A program made the translations under genes and the position numbers. Positions 17,112 to 25,582 of a stretch of 64,000 bases of DNA are shown here, in pieces. This DNA is from an uncultured Clostridia bacterium. Its GTDB lineage: Bacteria > Bacillota > Clostridia > Christensenellales > Borkfalkiaceae. The notes below the pieces were generated by a model. The model saw only the letters and a list, made by a program, of their open reading frames with translations, had not been told where the DNA came from and searched no databases. The DNA is taken from positions 1 to 64,000 of the forward strand of contig CAKQQQ010000001.1 in NCBI GenBank assembly GCA_934271065.1, given 5' to 3'. Each line of letters starts with the position of its first letter. Positions within the stretch are counted from its first letter, which is position 1.

Positions 17112-19778
17112 ATGGGTAAATTAGGGAAAAGATTAGCTATAGTTATACTCGCTGTTTTTGCTTCTTTATTAACCGTTGCGGCAACGGGCTTTACAACGAA
17201 AGCGAAAGCGGCTGATATTATACTTGACGGCGAAACCTTTGAAATAGCAGATAAAGTCTCGCTGAAACTCAACGAAGACGGCGGTATGCGTTGGATTTTA
17301 AGGGTAAGCGATAACGTGTATAACTACGTTAAAGATACGAACGGCGTAGAAATGGGTTTTGTAATCGCGCCGAAAGCCCTTATGGATAAGGCGACGGACG
17401 GCGATTATTACGGAATGGCTCAGAAAATACTTATTCCGATTGATATTGCGAAAGGCTATCAGGACACGGGAACGGCCGATACCGACTGGTATTTCAACGG
17501 TTGCGTTGTAAAAATGAACGACGTAAACCGCAAATACGATTACACTGCGGCGGCTTATATAAAGAGCGGCGATACGGTTTTAAAACAGACGGCAATCAAT
17601 ACGAATTCGGTAAACAATTTCTATAACGTTGCGAACAAGTCGATACTTTATTCGGGCGAAGACTATTCCGAAAAAATGCTCGGACTTAAAAGTTACAACT
17701 GGCTCGGCACGGAGGAGTTTCCCATAAAGGTAGAGACCGCCGATCAGTATAATTCGCTCGTTGGAAAAATAAACGCGGAAAGAGATTTTTCTGCTAAGAT
17801 TATCGAAATCGGCAAATCTGTAGACAGAAGCGGAGCAACGCTCAATGACGGATACGCTCTGCCGGCAGGTACGAGAGAGGTGTGCGACGGAGACGCTCAC
17901 GTATATACGGACGGAAGGTGCGTAAACTGCAACAAATTGCAAACGGTAGGTGTTCAATACCTTGAAAATGCAGGCGTATATTATGTGGCGGGTTATACGG
18001 GACACGACAAAGAAGTTTACGTATTGAGCGAATATAACGGAAAGCCTGTAACGTTCGTTAAAAATTCGGCTTTCATCGATAACCGCGTAATAACGAAAGT
18101 CGTATTCCCCGAAAGCGTAAAGAGACTTGATGGCAGCGTATTCCAAGGCTGTTTGAATCTCGAATACGTCTCGATGACGGGAGTCGAAGAACTCACATCC
18201 GAAAACCTTTCGAACAGCGGAATTTACGGCAGCGAAGTATTTTCGACGAACAACTTCCTTAACTGCGAAAAACTCAAAGTAGTTATAGTAGGCAAAAAGT
18301 TCAAGATAACGGATAATCACTTCATAAGGCATGACGAAAGCCTTGCCGCAGGACTTGCGGATATTTATATGAGCGGCACAAAAGCCGAATGTGAGTTTAT
18401 TTACAATCCTGCGGACAGAAACGAGCACCTTTCGGGCGTTGTGTACTATCAGGGCGATTTAAGCCGCTGTCAGGAATGGAAGTTCAATGCCGACGGAACT
18501 ATTTCGACTTCCGCGAAGTCGCATAATTACGTTGATAATAAATGCGTCAACTGCGGAGATTACGAAACCCACGGCGTATCTTATCTTTACGACGAAGCGA
18601 AAGAGTGTTATTATGTAGGCGATAATAAGTCGCTCAACGTCTCGGTAGTTAAAATACTTGCGAAATACAACGACGGAATGCACGGCGAAAAAGACGTAAC
18701 CTATGTCAAAAATTCGGCTTTCATCGATAACCGCGTAATAACGAAAGTAATATTGCCCGATAGTGTCAAGAGTTTAGACGGCGGCGTGTTCCAAGGGTGT
18801 AGTAATCTTGAATACGTTTCTATGACGGGGATTGAAAACCTTGATTATAACGGAAGCGAGTTAGGGTACGGTACGGACAGAGGTAACAACTTTATGAACT
18901 GTACCGCATTGAAGTACGTTATCCTAAGCCCTGCGTTTACGACGAATTGTCAACAGTTCTTCTTAAACGGAGGCAACCCCGAAAAAGCGATACTCGATAT
19001 TTACGTCAATGCCGCGAGCGGAACTCCGAATTTCGGCGGAGCGAATACAAACTTACTTACGGGCAATATTTACCATAGGGTAGACGATACCGCGACCGTA
19101 AAATGCTTGCAGTGGAAGTATGGAGCAGACGGCGAAATCGTAAAAGGTGCAAGCAGTCACATTTTCGTAGACGGCATTTGCTCCGAGTGCGGCGAAAAAG
19201 ACGCCATGGGCGTTATATACAAATATAACGATACCAAAAAGGTGTATTACGTTGCCGGTTATACCGGAACAAGTTCAATCGTCAATGTGTTCGATACCTG
19301 GAACGACGGCAAAAACGACGAAAAGCCTGTTAAATTCGTAGGATTCGAAGCATTCAGAAATAAAACCATAACAAAAGTTATTCTTCCCGAAAGCGTAGAC
19401 AGTTTGGAAGGCAGAGTCTTCTGGGGGTGCGAAAATCTCGAGTACGTTTCGATGACGGGCGTCACTAACCTTAAATATGCAAGTCCGTACGGCGGAGAAA
19501 GAAACAACAATTTCAGAAACTGCTTTAAACTCAAAACCGTTATTGTAAGCAACGCTTTGTATTCCGACGTAGGTCAGTTCGGTTGCGCGCCAACTGATCC
19601 CGGCAACAAAAAAATACTTGATTTTTACGTGGTCGGCTCAAGCGGCGCGCCGTCGCTCGATTACGAAACGGCGGACGCTAACAATCTTTGTTCCGGTAAA
19701 GTTTATTACTACAGCGAAACCGAAGTATCCGGCTGCTGGCATTATGACGAAGGCGGCATGCCTATACTCTGGAACTAA
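17112..19778 (+). CDS. Secreted BspA-type leucine-rich surface protein, three modules
   Basis: 888 residues from ATG at 17112 (GAGGAG 8-13 bases upstream; an upstream start at 17085 would overlap the small peptide). A signal peptide ends after AKA at about residue 33, so unlike the gene at 13034 it is not lipidated. Residues about 35-230 form an N-domain with MRWILRVSDNVYNYV and MGFVIAPKALM, a pattern seen in clostridial surface proteins. Three modules with HxYxDxxCxxC knuckles, BspA/LRR_5 stretches (GCxNLEYVSMTG) and NLLTGNIYH-type blocks follow. The last two share near-identical DNA with the gene at 13034. The anchoring mode is not visible. Likely adhesion or glycan-surface binding. Confidence 0.75.
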   Translation: MGKLGKRLAIVILAVFASLLTVAATGFTTKAKAADIILDGETFEIADKVSLKLNEDGGMRWILRVSDNVYNYVKDTNGVEMGFVIAPKALMDKATDGDYYGMAQKILIPIDIAKGYQDTGTADTDWYFNGCVVKMNDVNRKYDYTAAAYIKSGDTVLKQTAINTNSVNNFYNVANKSILYSGEDYSEKMLGLKSYNWLGTEEFPIKVETADQYNSLVGKINAERDFSAKIIEIGKSVDRSGATLNDGYALPAGTREVCDGDAHVYTDGRCVNCNKLQTVGVQYLENAGVYYVAGYTGHDKEVYVLSEYNGKPVTFVKNSAFIDNRVITKVVFPESVKRLDGSVFQGCLNLEYVSMTGVEELTSENLSNSGIYGSEVFSTNNFLNCEKLKVVIVGKKFKITDNHFIRHDESLAAGLADIYMSGTKAECEFIYNPADRNEHLSGVVYYQGDLSRCQEWKFNADGTISTSAKSHNYVDNKCVNCGDYETHGVSYLYDEAKECYYVGDNKSLNVSVVKILAKYNDGMHGEKDVTYVKNSAFIDNRVITKVILPDSVKSLDGGVFQGCSNLEYVSMTGIENLDYNGSELGYGTDRGNNFMNCTALKYVILSPAFTTNCQQFFLNGGNPEKAILDIYVNAASGTPNFGGANTNLLTGNIYHRVDDTATVKCLQWKYGADGEIVKGASSHIFVDGICSECGEKDAMGVIYKYNDTKKVYYVAGYTGTSSIVNVFDTWNDGKNDEKPVKFVGFEAFRNKTITKVILPESVDSLEGRVFWGCENLEYVSMTGVTNLKYASPYGGERNNNFRNCFKLKTVIVSNALYSDVGQFGCAPTDPGNKKILDFYVVGSSGAPSLDYETADANNLCSGKVYYYSETEVSGCWHYDEGGMPILWN
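19206..19317 (+). repeat. 112-bp tract shared with 15434-15545
   Basis: Partner of the tract in the gene at 13034; one visible base difference over 112. Confidence 0.8.
19386..19719 (+). repeat. 334-bp tract shared with 16223-16556
   Basis: Partner of the 3' tract in the gene at 13034. After the tract the two genes diverge at once, with different last 20 or so residues. Confidence 0.85.
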
Positions 19779-19795
19779 AAACTAAAAGGATAAAA

Positions 19796-19830
19796 GCCCC
19801 GTTCGGCTGTCATCGGGCGGGGCAATTTCT
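19796..19830 (+). terminator. Weak terminator after the surface-protein genes
   Basis: GCCCCG (19796-19801) pairs with CGGGGC (19818-19823), and wobble pairs extend the stem to about 11. The T-tract is weak, so it may only reduce transcription into the next genes. Confidence 0.45.
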
Positions 19831-19856
19831 AACTATCGGAACGGGTTTTATTTTCG

Positions 19857-21164
19857 ATGAAAAACATAATCGATTATTCATATCTCTTAAAGACGAGTTA
19901 CAAAAACGGATTTATATGGAGCGAAGCTTTCAATGCGGCGTTAAGTTGCGGCGGCGAAATACGTATTCCGAAAGGCATTTATTATATAGACAAGCCGCTT
20001 ATATTAAAATCGGGTACGAGCATCGTTGCCGACGAAAAAGCCGAGATAATCCTTATAAAGGGAGTGAAAACTTTGCTTTTAAGAAACAAAAACGTTATAA
20101 TCGGCTCGGATATTAAAATTGCCGACGACGCACCCGTTGACGATGATATAACCGTTTGTGGCGGCGTATGGGCGGAAGAGAACGTGGAAAGGCTCGGCTA
20201 CGGCGCATCGGGTTGTTTTGACGAAAACGATTCGTGTAAAGGCGTTTCCACTTGCTTTTTATTCAGCGGCGTAAATAATCTTACGCTTAAAAATATCGTT
20301 TTCAGAAACACCGCGGGTTTTGCCTGCCAGATCGGCAGAATTAACGGTTTTTTAATAGAAAATATCGCCTTCGAGAATTGTTTTGCCGACGGTTTGCACG
20401 TAAACGGCGGCGTCAGAAACGGCGTTATCAAAAATCTTTCGGGGTATACCGAAGACGATCTTATCGCGCTTAACGCATACGATTGGGATAACTCGAGCAT
20501 AAATTTCGGGTGCATAGAAAACGTCGTAGTTGACGGTGTAAAAAGTATAAACGGGGCGAGCGCGCATAAATCTTTCAGAATTCAGCCGGGCGTTTATCCG
20601 TATAAAAACGGCGAAAAGGAAGATTGTTACATTAAAAATCTCGCCGTTAGAAACGTTTCGGGCGTAACAACGTTCAAAATGTATCTTCAAACGCCCGCGT
20701 ATACCGAACTACCCGAAAAAAACGTCGGAGTAGGGCGGATAGAGAACGTTTGCTTTGAAAACGTTACGGCGGATACCACTTCGCCGCTCGATAAACAGCC
20801 GAACTACTTAAACGGAGACAGGGTGGCGGGCAATTTTGCAACTTTTGAAATCGGTTCGAATCTTAAAAACATGCGGCTTTGCAACGTTTCGGTTAAACTC
20901 GATAAGCAAAAATATCCATGCTCGTATCTCATAACCGTCGGACCTAAGTCACAGTTTATAAAAGAAAAGCATCTCGAACTGTTCGATCCGTATGTTTGTG
21001 CGACTGCGGAAAACGTTACTTACGATAAAATATTCATAAACGGCGAGGAAATCGATGATTTATCGCCGTTTATAAAACAAGTTGAATTCGATAATCTCTA
21101 TCCGTCCGCTTTGCCGTTCGGAAAAGGTAAAATCATATCGGTTTCCAAGGAGAAAAAACAATGA
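19857..21164 (+). CDS. Parallel beta-helix protein, GH28/pectate-lyase-like
   Basis: 435 residues without a signal peptide, so predicted cytoplasmic. The N-terminus (AALSCGGEIRIPKGIYYIDKP) is the typical cap of single-stranded right-handed beta-helix enzymes of the GH28 and pectate-lyase-3 groups. Repeated rungs of the form NLTLKNIVF and NGVIKNLSG follow. TEDDLIALNAYDWD near residues 200-214 has the paired acidic residues expected in a GH28-like active site. The substrate is unknown; a galacturonic-acid or rhamnogalacturonan oligosaccharide fits the neighbours GH78 and GH112 (inference). It overlaps the GH112 gene by four bases, so the two are coupled. Confidence 0.65.
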   Translation: MKNIIDYSYLLKTSYKNGFIWSEAFNAALSCGGEIRIPKGIYYIDKPLILKSGTSIVADEKAEIILIKGVKTLLLRNKNVIIGSDIKIADDAPVDDDITVCGGVWAEENVERLGYGASGCFDENDSCKGVSTCFLFSGVNNLTLKNIVFRNTAGFACQIGRINGFLIENIAFENCFADGLHVNGGVRNGVIKNLSGYTEDDLIALNAYDWDNSSINFGCIENVVVDGVKSINGASAHKSFRIQPGVYPYKNGEKEDCYIKNLAVRNVSGVTTFKMYLQTPAYTELPEKNVGVGRIENVCFENVTADTTSPLDKQPNYLNGDRVAGNFATFEIGSNLKNMRLCNVSVKLDKQKYPCSYLITVGPKSQFIKEKHLELFDPYVCATAENVTYDKIFINGEEIDDLSPFIKQVEFDNLYPSALPFGKGKIISVSKEKKQ

Positions 21165-23317
21165 ACAAAGGCAGATTTACTATTCCTACGGACGAAAGTT
21201 TCGTTGATGGCACTAAGATTATAGCCGAAAAATGGGGTGCGGACGCCGTCCGCGATTGCGACGGAACAAAACTTCCCGAAAACCCCGGGCAGTTCGGTAA
21301 AGTGTATAACACATATTTCGTTGTTCGCGGCGATAACGAGTGGGCGAGAAAACACCCCGAGGAAGCGCAGCGTATTTTTTTGCTTTCAAACCGCAATTTA
21401 GCCACCACCGATACGCTTGAGATCGATATAATGCAGGGCTTTTTAAGGGACGAGTTCGATCCCGACGAAACCTATATAAGCCTTTGGGAAGTGTACGACA
21501 GAACGACGGGCAAAAAACACGAAAAGTGGGGCTATAAGTCAGTTAACGGCATTGTTACGATAGAAAACGCAACGCCGTTCCACGAATATACGGTAACGTT
21601 TCTGGCGCGCGTAACCTGGCACCCCGTGCAGATTTACAACTACCTTACCAACGAATGGACTTGCGAAAAACAACTGACGTACGATCCCGCTTTCCCCGCA
21701 ACTAAAAAATATATAGTCGAACACATGAAAAAGTGGTGCGATGAAAACCCTGAAACGAGCGTCGTTCGCTTTACCACGTTTTTATATCAGTTCACGCTTA
21801 TTTTCAATAATCTCGGCAAGGAAAGGCAGGTCGAATGGTTCGGCTATGCGCAGACGGCTAACCCTGTGCTTATTTCCGATTTTGAAAAGGAAAGCGGCAT
21901 AAAACTCACCGCCGAAGATTTTGTAGACAGCGGATATTATAATAACTGTTTCAGAAACCCCACCGATAAATTCAAAAAATATATGGATTTCGTCGAGCGT
22001 TTCGTAAGCAAAACGATTGGCGAACTTGTCGATATTTGCCACAGTTACGGCAAAGAGGCGATGATGTTTTTAGGCGACGACTGGATCGGGTCGGAACCTT
22101 ACGGCGAGCATTTCAAGGATATGCATTTGGACGCTGTTGTCGGTTCGGTCGGCGGCGGCGTAACGGTAAGAATGTTATCGGAAATTCCGCATGTAAAATA
22201 TCACGAAGGTAGGTTTTTACCATACTTTTTCCCGGATACGTTTTTTGACGGCAACGAACAAGGTGCTTTGGACGAACTTAATAAAAACTGGCTTACCGCC
22301 CGCCGCGCGATAATGCGTAAACCTATCGACAGAATGGGTTTCGGCGGCTATTTAAGTCTTGCCGCAAAATTCCCGAAATTCGTTGACAGAGTTGCAGAAA
22401 TCGCCGACGAATTCAGAAGTATTTACGACGCGGTAGACAATAAAAAGCCTTACTGCCGTCTTAAAGTGGGACTTTTGAACTCGTGGGGTAAAAAGCGCAG
22501 TTGGATGAGCCATATGGTCGCGCACGAGCTTTGGTATCAGCAAATTTACTCCTACCAGGGCATATTAGAGGCTATTTCCGGCTTGCCTGTCGATATAGAA
22601 TTCTTAAGTTTCGACGACGTTAAAAACGGCGTTACTCAACCTGTAGACGTACTTATCAACGCGGGCGACGCATACACGTCGTTCTCGGGCGGAACTGAAT
22701 GGCTCGATGAAAAATTGCAAACCGCAATAAGAAAATTCGTATATAACGGCGGCGGTTTTATCGGCGTCGGCGAACCCACCGCTTGCGAAGGAAACGGAAG
22801 ATATTTTCAACTTGCCGACGTTTTGGGCGTAGACGAAGAGATCGGTTTTACTCTTTCCAACGACAAATATAATATAACGAAAGTCGCGCATGAACTTACC
22901 GACGGACTTAGCGGCATAGATTACGGCGAAGACAAAAAGAATATTTACGCGCTCGACGGCACGAAAGTGCTTGATATTACGTTCTCCGATCGTTTCAAAC
23001 GTAACGTAAACGTCGGCGAAGTAAAAATGGCTGTAAACGAATACGGCAAGGGCAGAAGTTTTTATATAACCGGTATTCCTTACAGTTTTGATAATTCAAG
23101 ACTTCTTTATAAGGCAATGTGCTGGGCGGCGAATAAACCGCTTAACGTGTGTTTTGCGACTAACGTCAGCGTAGAATGTAACTATTATGAGTCAAGCGGA
23201 AAGTATGCATTGGTTAACAACAGTAACGAAAAACAGACGACGGAATTCTACGATAAGTCTGGCAATAAATCGATTATCGAACTGAAATCTATGGAAATTA
23301 AATGGATAAAAGAATAA
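21161..23317 (+). CDS. GH112 beta-galactosyl-sugar phosphorylase (galactosyl-rhamnose or lacto-N-biose type)
   Basis: 718 residues, about the family length, without signal peptide. SD AAGGAG precedes ATG. GH112 enzymes cleave a beta-galactosyl linkage with phosphate, giving galactose 1-phosphate. Features include RFTIPTDESF at the start, ARVTWHPVQIYNYLTNEW, the active-site stretch MMFLGDDWIGSEPYG near residues 300-315, and HEGRFLPYFFPDTFF. The C-terminal part has the beta-galactosidase-trimerisation-like fold and a small beta domain. Substrates in the family are lacto-N-biose, galacto-N-biose or galactosyl-1,4-L-rhamnose. The rhamnosidase at 733 favours the rhamnose type, while the distant NahK-like kinase at 53771 would favour the HexNAc type. 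Residues around the acceptor pocket must decide. Confidence 0.85.
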   Translation: MNKGRFTIPTDESFVDGTKIIAEKWGADAVRDCDGTKLPENPGQFGKVYNTYFVVRGDNEWARKHPEEAQRIFLLSNRNLATTDTLEIDIMQGFLRDEFDPDETYISLWEVYDRTTGKKHEKWGYKSVNGIVTIENATPFHEYTVTFLARVTWHPVQIYNYLTNEWTCEKQLTYDPAFPATKKYIVEHMKKWCDENPETSVVRFTTFLYQFTLIFNNLGKERQVEWFGYAQTANPVLISDFEKESGIKLTAEDFVDSGYYNNCFRNPTDKFKKYMDFVERFVSKTIGELVDICHSYGKEAMMFLGDDWIGSEPYGEHFKDMHLDAVVGSVGGGVTVRMLSEIPHVKYHEGRFLPYFFPDTFFDGNEQGALDELNKNWLTARRAIMRKPIDRMGFGGYLSLAAKFPKFVDRVAEIADEFRSIYDAVDNKKPYCRLKVGLLNSWGKKRSWMSHMVAHELWYQQIYSYQGILEAISGLPVDIEFLSFDDVKNGVTQPVDVLINAGDAYTSFSGGTEWLDEKLQTAIRKFVYNGGGFIGVGEPTACEGNGRYFQLADVLGVDEEIGFTLSNDKYNITKVAHELTDGLSGIDYGEDKKNIYALDGTKVLDITFSDRFKRNVNVGEVKMAVNEYGKGRSFYITGIPYSFDNSRLLYKAMCWAANKPLNVCFATNVSVECNYYESSGKYALVNNSNEKQTTEFYDKSGNKSIIELKSMEIKWIKE

Positions 23318-25422
23318 CGAGAACCGAAAACTGGGATGAAGGACTACCGCTCGGCAATGGCTTTACGGGCAGTATAGTATATGGCGGCATAGGCGGTAAA
23401 CCGCTTAAAATCACGGTTGACCGAACCGATTTATGGGACTTGCGCCCTAACGAAACCACGCTTGAAAAGTCGTTTAATTACAAAAATCTCGTAAAACTGT
23501 CGTTAAGCGGTAAAGAAGATGATTGGCGGGAGCGTGCAAGGCTGTTTGAAAATATTTTTATGGCAAAGCCGTATCCTTCAAAGATTACGGCGGGGCGGTT
23601 GGAACTTACTTTCGACGGGGCGAAAGACCTTGCGTATTCGCTCGATTGCGAGAACGCTTTTGTTGATGTTTATGCTGATAATTGCCTTATAGCCCGACTT
23701 TTTATAAGTACGGGAGCGGCAGGAGTCGGCGTGATTAAAACGTTTGCGAACTTTAAGGCGTCGATTCACGTTCCCGCTTATTTATCCGGCACGCCGGATG
23801 GTAAATCGGCAATCGGCGACGGCGCGGATAAAATGTCGCTCGGGTATCCTGCTGCGGTCTTTGAACGTGACGGTAACTTCGGTTGGTACAGGCAAAACAC
23901 CTTTACAGACTATGCGTTTGGTATTGTAACGTATAAATCGGGCGACGAATTGTATTACGTGCTTTCTACCACGGACGATAACGAAGATTATATCGTTTTT
24001 GCAAAAGAGAGACTTAAGAAAGCCGCTGAAGCGGGCTTTGAAAATCTTTTTGTCGGACATAAAAAGGACTGGAAAGCCTATTGGAATAAATCGCAGGTAA
24101 AAACGGGCGACAAACTCATAGACGAAACCTACAAAAAGAGCTGGTATCTTTTTAAAAGTTGTTCGGCTAAAGGCGGGTATCCCATGCCGCTTCAGGGCGT
24201 ATGGACGGCGGATAACGACTGCCTGCCGCCGTGGAAAGGCGACTATCATCACGACACGAACACCGAACTTTCCTATCAGTCGTATTTAAAGGCGAACAGA
24301 CTTAAAGAGGGCGAGGCGTTTATCGATTATTTATGGAGATTAAAACCTGCGTATGAGAAATTCGCAAAAGAGTTTTTCGGCGTGAACGGCTTGCTTGTAC
24401 CGTCCTGCTCCACGCTTGACGGCAAGCCGATGGGCGGTTGGGCGCAGTATTCTTTATCGCCTACGATGACCGTCTGGGCGGCGCAGAGTTTCGACGAATA
24501 TTATCTTTACACGGACGATAAAAAGTTCTTAAAAAACCGTGCTTATCCGTTTTTTAAGGCTGTGGGCACGGCGATAAAATCGCTCTTGCGTGAGAATGAC
24601 GGTAAGTATCATCTTCCGCTTTCGTCATCGCCCGAAATTTTCGATAACGAGCCGAGAGCTTATCTCGAACCGAACTCGAATTTCGATCTTGCACTTTTGA
24701 TTTATTTGTTTACAACGCTTAAAAAGTATAGTAGAATACTCGGCGAAAAGGTTGACGAGTACGACGAGATATTAGGTAAGCTCGACGATATTGCGATCGA
24801 CGAAAGCGGCGTTGTAATGCTTGATAAAACGCAAAAACTGCCAGAAACGCACAGGCATTTTTCGCATCTTATGTGCTTGTACCCCTTGCATCTGATAAAT
24901 TACGATACCGAAGCGCACAAGCGCATATATAACGCTACGTTGCAAGATCTTGAAACGCTCGGAAGCGGCATGTGGGTAGGTTTTTCGTTTGCAATGGCAG
25001 CGCAGATTTACGCTATGGCAAAGCGCGGCAACTCGGCGTACGAAAAGATTTATCAGTTTTGCAAAGGTTTTATTTGCGAAAACGGTTTTCATCTTAACGG
25101 CGATTACAAATATTACGGCTATACGCAGTGGCATTATCGCCCGTTCACGCTTGAAAGTTCGTTCGGTTTTTGCGACGCGCTCCACGAAATGTTGTTGCAG
25201 GATCATCAGGGTTTTATAGAACTTTTCCCTGCGATTCCGACCGAGTGGCAAACGGGAACGATATCGTTTAAAAATCTGCGCTCGCAAGGCGGTATCCTGA
25301 TTTCGGCAACGTTTAAAAACGGCGCGGTAGTAAAACTAAACGTAAAATCGCCGTCGGTGCGCACGGCTACTATAAACGGCAAAACTTACGAACTTAAAAA
25401 AGGCAATAACGCGCTTATATAA
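23302..25422 (+). CDS. GH95-family glycosidase (alpha-L-fucosidase/galactosidase-like)
   Basis: 706 residues, overlapping the GH112 gene by 16 bases. The N-terminus ENWDEGLPLGNGFTGSIVYG is the typical GH95 beginning. The catalytic barrel has GVWTADNDCLPPWKGDYHHD near 298-317, GGWAQYSLSPT, SPEIFDNEPRAYLEPN and RHFSHLMCLYPLHLI near 515-530, all GH95 landmarks. No signal peptide, so it works on imported sugar. GH95 removes terminal alpha-1,2-L-fucose or alpha-L-galactose by inversion. With GH112 it could trim a fucosylated galactoside before phosphorolysis (inference). The stop codon lies only a few bases before the remnant of a mobile-element end. Confidence 0.82.
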   Translation: MDKRITRTENWDEGLPLGNGFTGSIVYGGIGGKPLKITVDRTDLWDLRPNETTLEKSFNYKNLVKLSLSGKEDDWRERARLFENIFMAKPYPSKITAGRLELTFDGAKDLAYSLDCENAFVDVYADNCLIARLFISTGAAGVGVIKTFANFKASIHVPAYLSGTPDGKSAIGDGADKMSLGYPAAVFERDGNFGWYRQNTFTDYAFGIVTYKSGDELYYVLSTTDDNEDYIVFAKERLKKAAEAGFENLFVGHKKDWKAYWNKSQVKTGDKLIDETYKKSWYLFKSCSAKGGYPMPLQGVWTADNDCLPPWKGDYHHDTNTELSYQSYLKANRLKEGEAFIDYLWRLKPAYEKFAKEFFGVNGLLVPSCSTLDGKPMGGWAQYSLSPTMTVWAAQSFDEYYLYTDDKKFLKNRAYPFFKAVGTAIKSLLRENDGKYHLPLSSSPEIFDNEPRAYLEPNSNFDLALLIYLFTTLKKYSRILGEKVDEYDEILGKLDDIAIDESGVVMLDKTQKLPETHRHFSHLMCLYPLHLINYDTEAHKRIYNATLQDLETLGSGMWVGFSFAMAAQIYAMAKRGNSAYEKIYQFCKGFICENGFHLNGDYKYYGYTQWHYRPFTLESSFGFCDALHEMLLQDHQGFIELFPAIPTEWQTGTISFKNLRSQGGILISATFKNGAVVKLNVKSPSVRTATINGKTYELKKGNNALI

Positions 25423-25432
25423 AGGTTATATG

Positions 25433-25486
25433 AAGCGGCGTAAATATCGGGGTTTTGGCGGGTTCAAACGCAATCACCTGTGGCTA
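25433..25486 (+). mobile_element. Solo right end of the structured TA element
   Basis: The 54 bases match the right end of the copy at 29634-29914, including the 23-base terminal repeat GTTCAAACGC-ATCACCTGTGGC followed by TA. No left end is found. It lies 10 bases after the GH95 stop. It may be a relic or a short derivative that contributes to the 3' end. Confidence 0.75.
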
Positions 25487-25531
25487 AAAATGGCGTTGTA
25501 CAATAATAAAACAACTATAAAACTGTAATTC

Positions 25532-25561
25532 AAGGCGTTGACTTTTTTTTGTTAACGCCTT
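25532..25561 (+). promoter_or_regulatory. Stem-loop before the DUF6067-like gene
   Basis: AAGGCGTTGAC pairs with GTTAACGCCTT with one wobble around an eight-T loop. No T-tract follows. It separates GH95 from the next gene and probably affects processing or stability. Confidence 0.4.
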
Positions 25562-25582
25562 AAATTAAAAACGGAGAAAAAC

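Noticed and set aside
7975..19778. Sortase (LPxTG) anchors on the surface proteins
   Set aside because: C-termini show no LPxTG motif or hydrophobic tail; two are lipoproteins instead.
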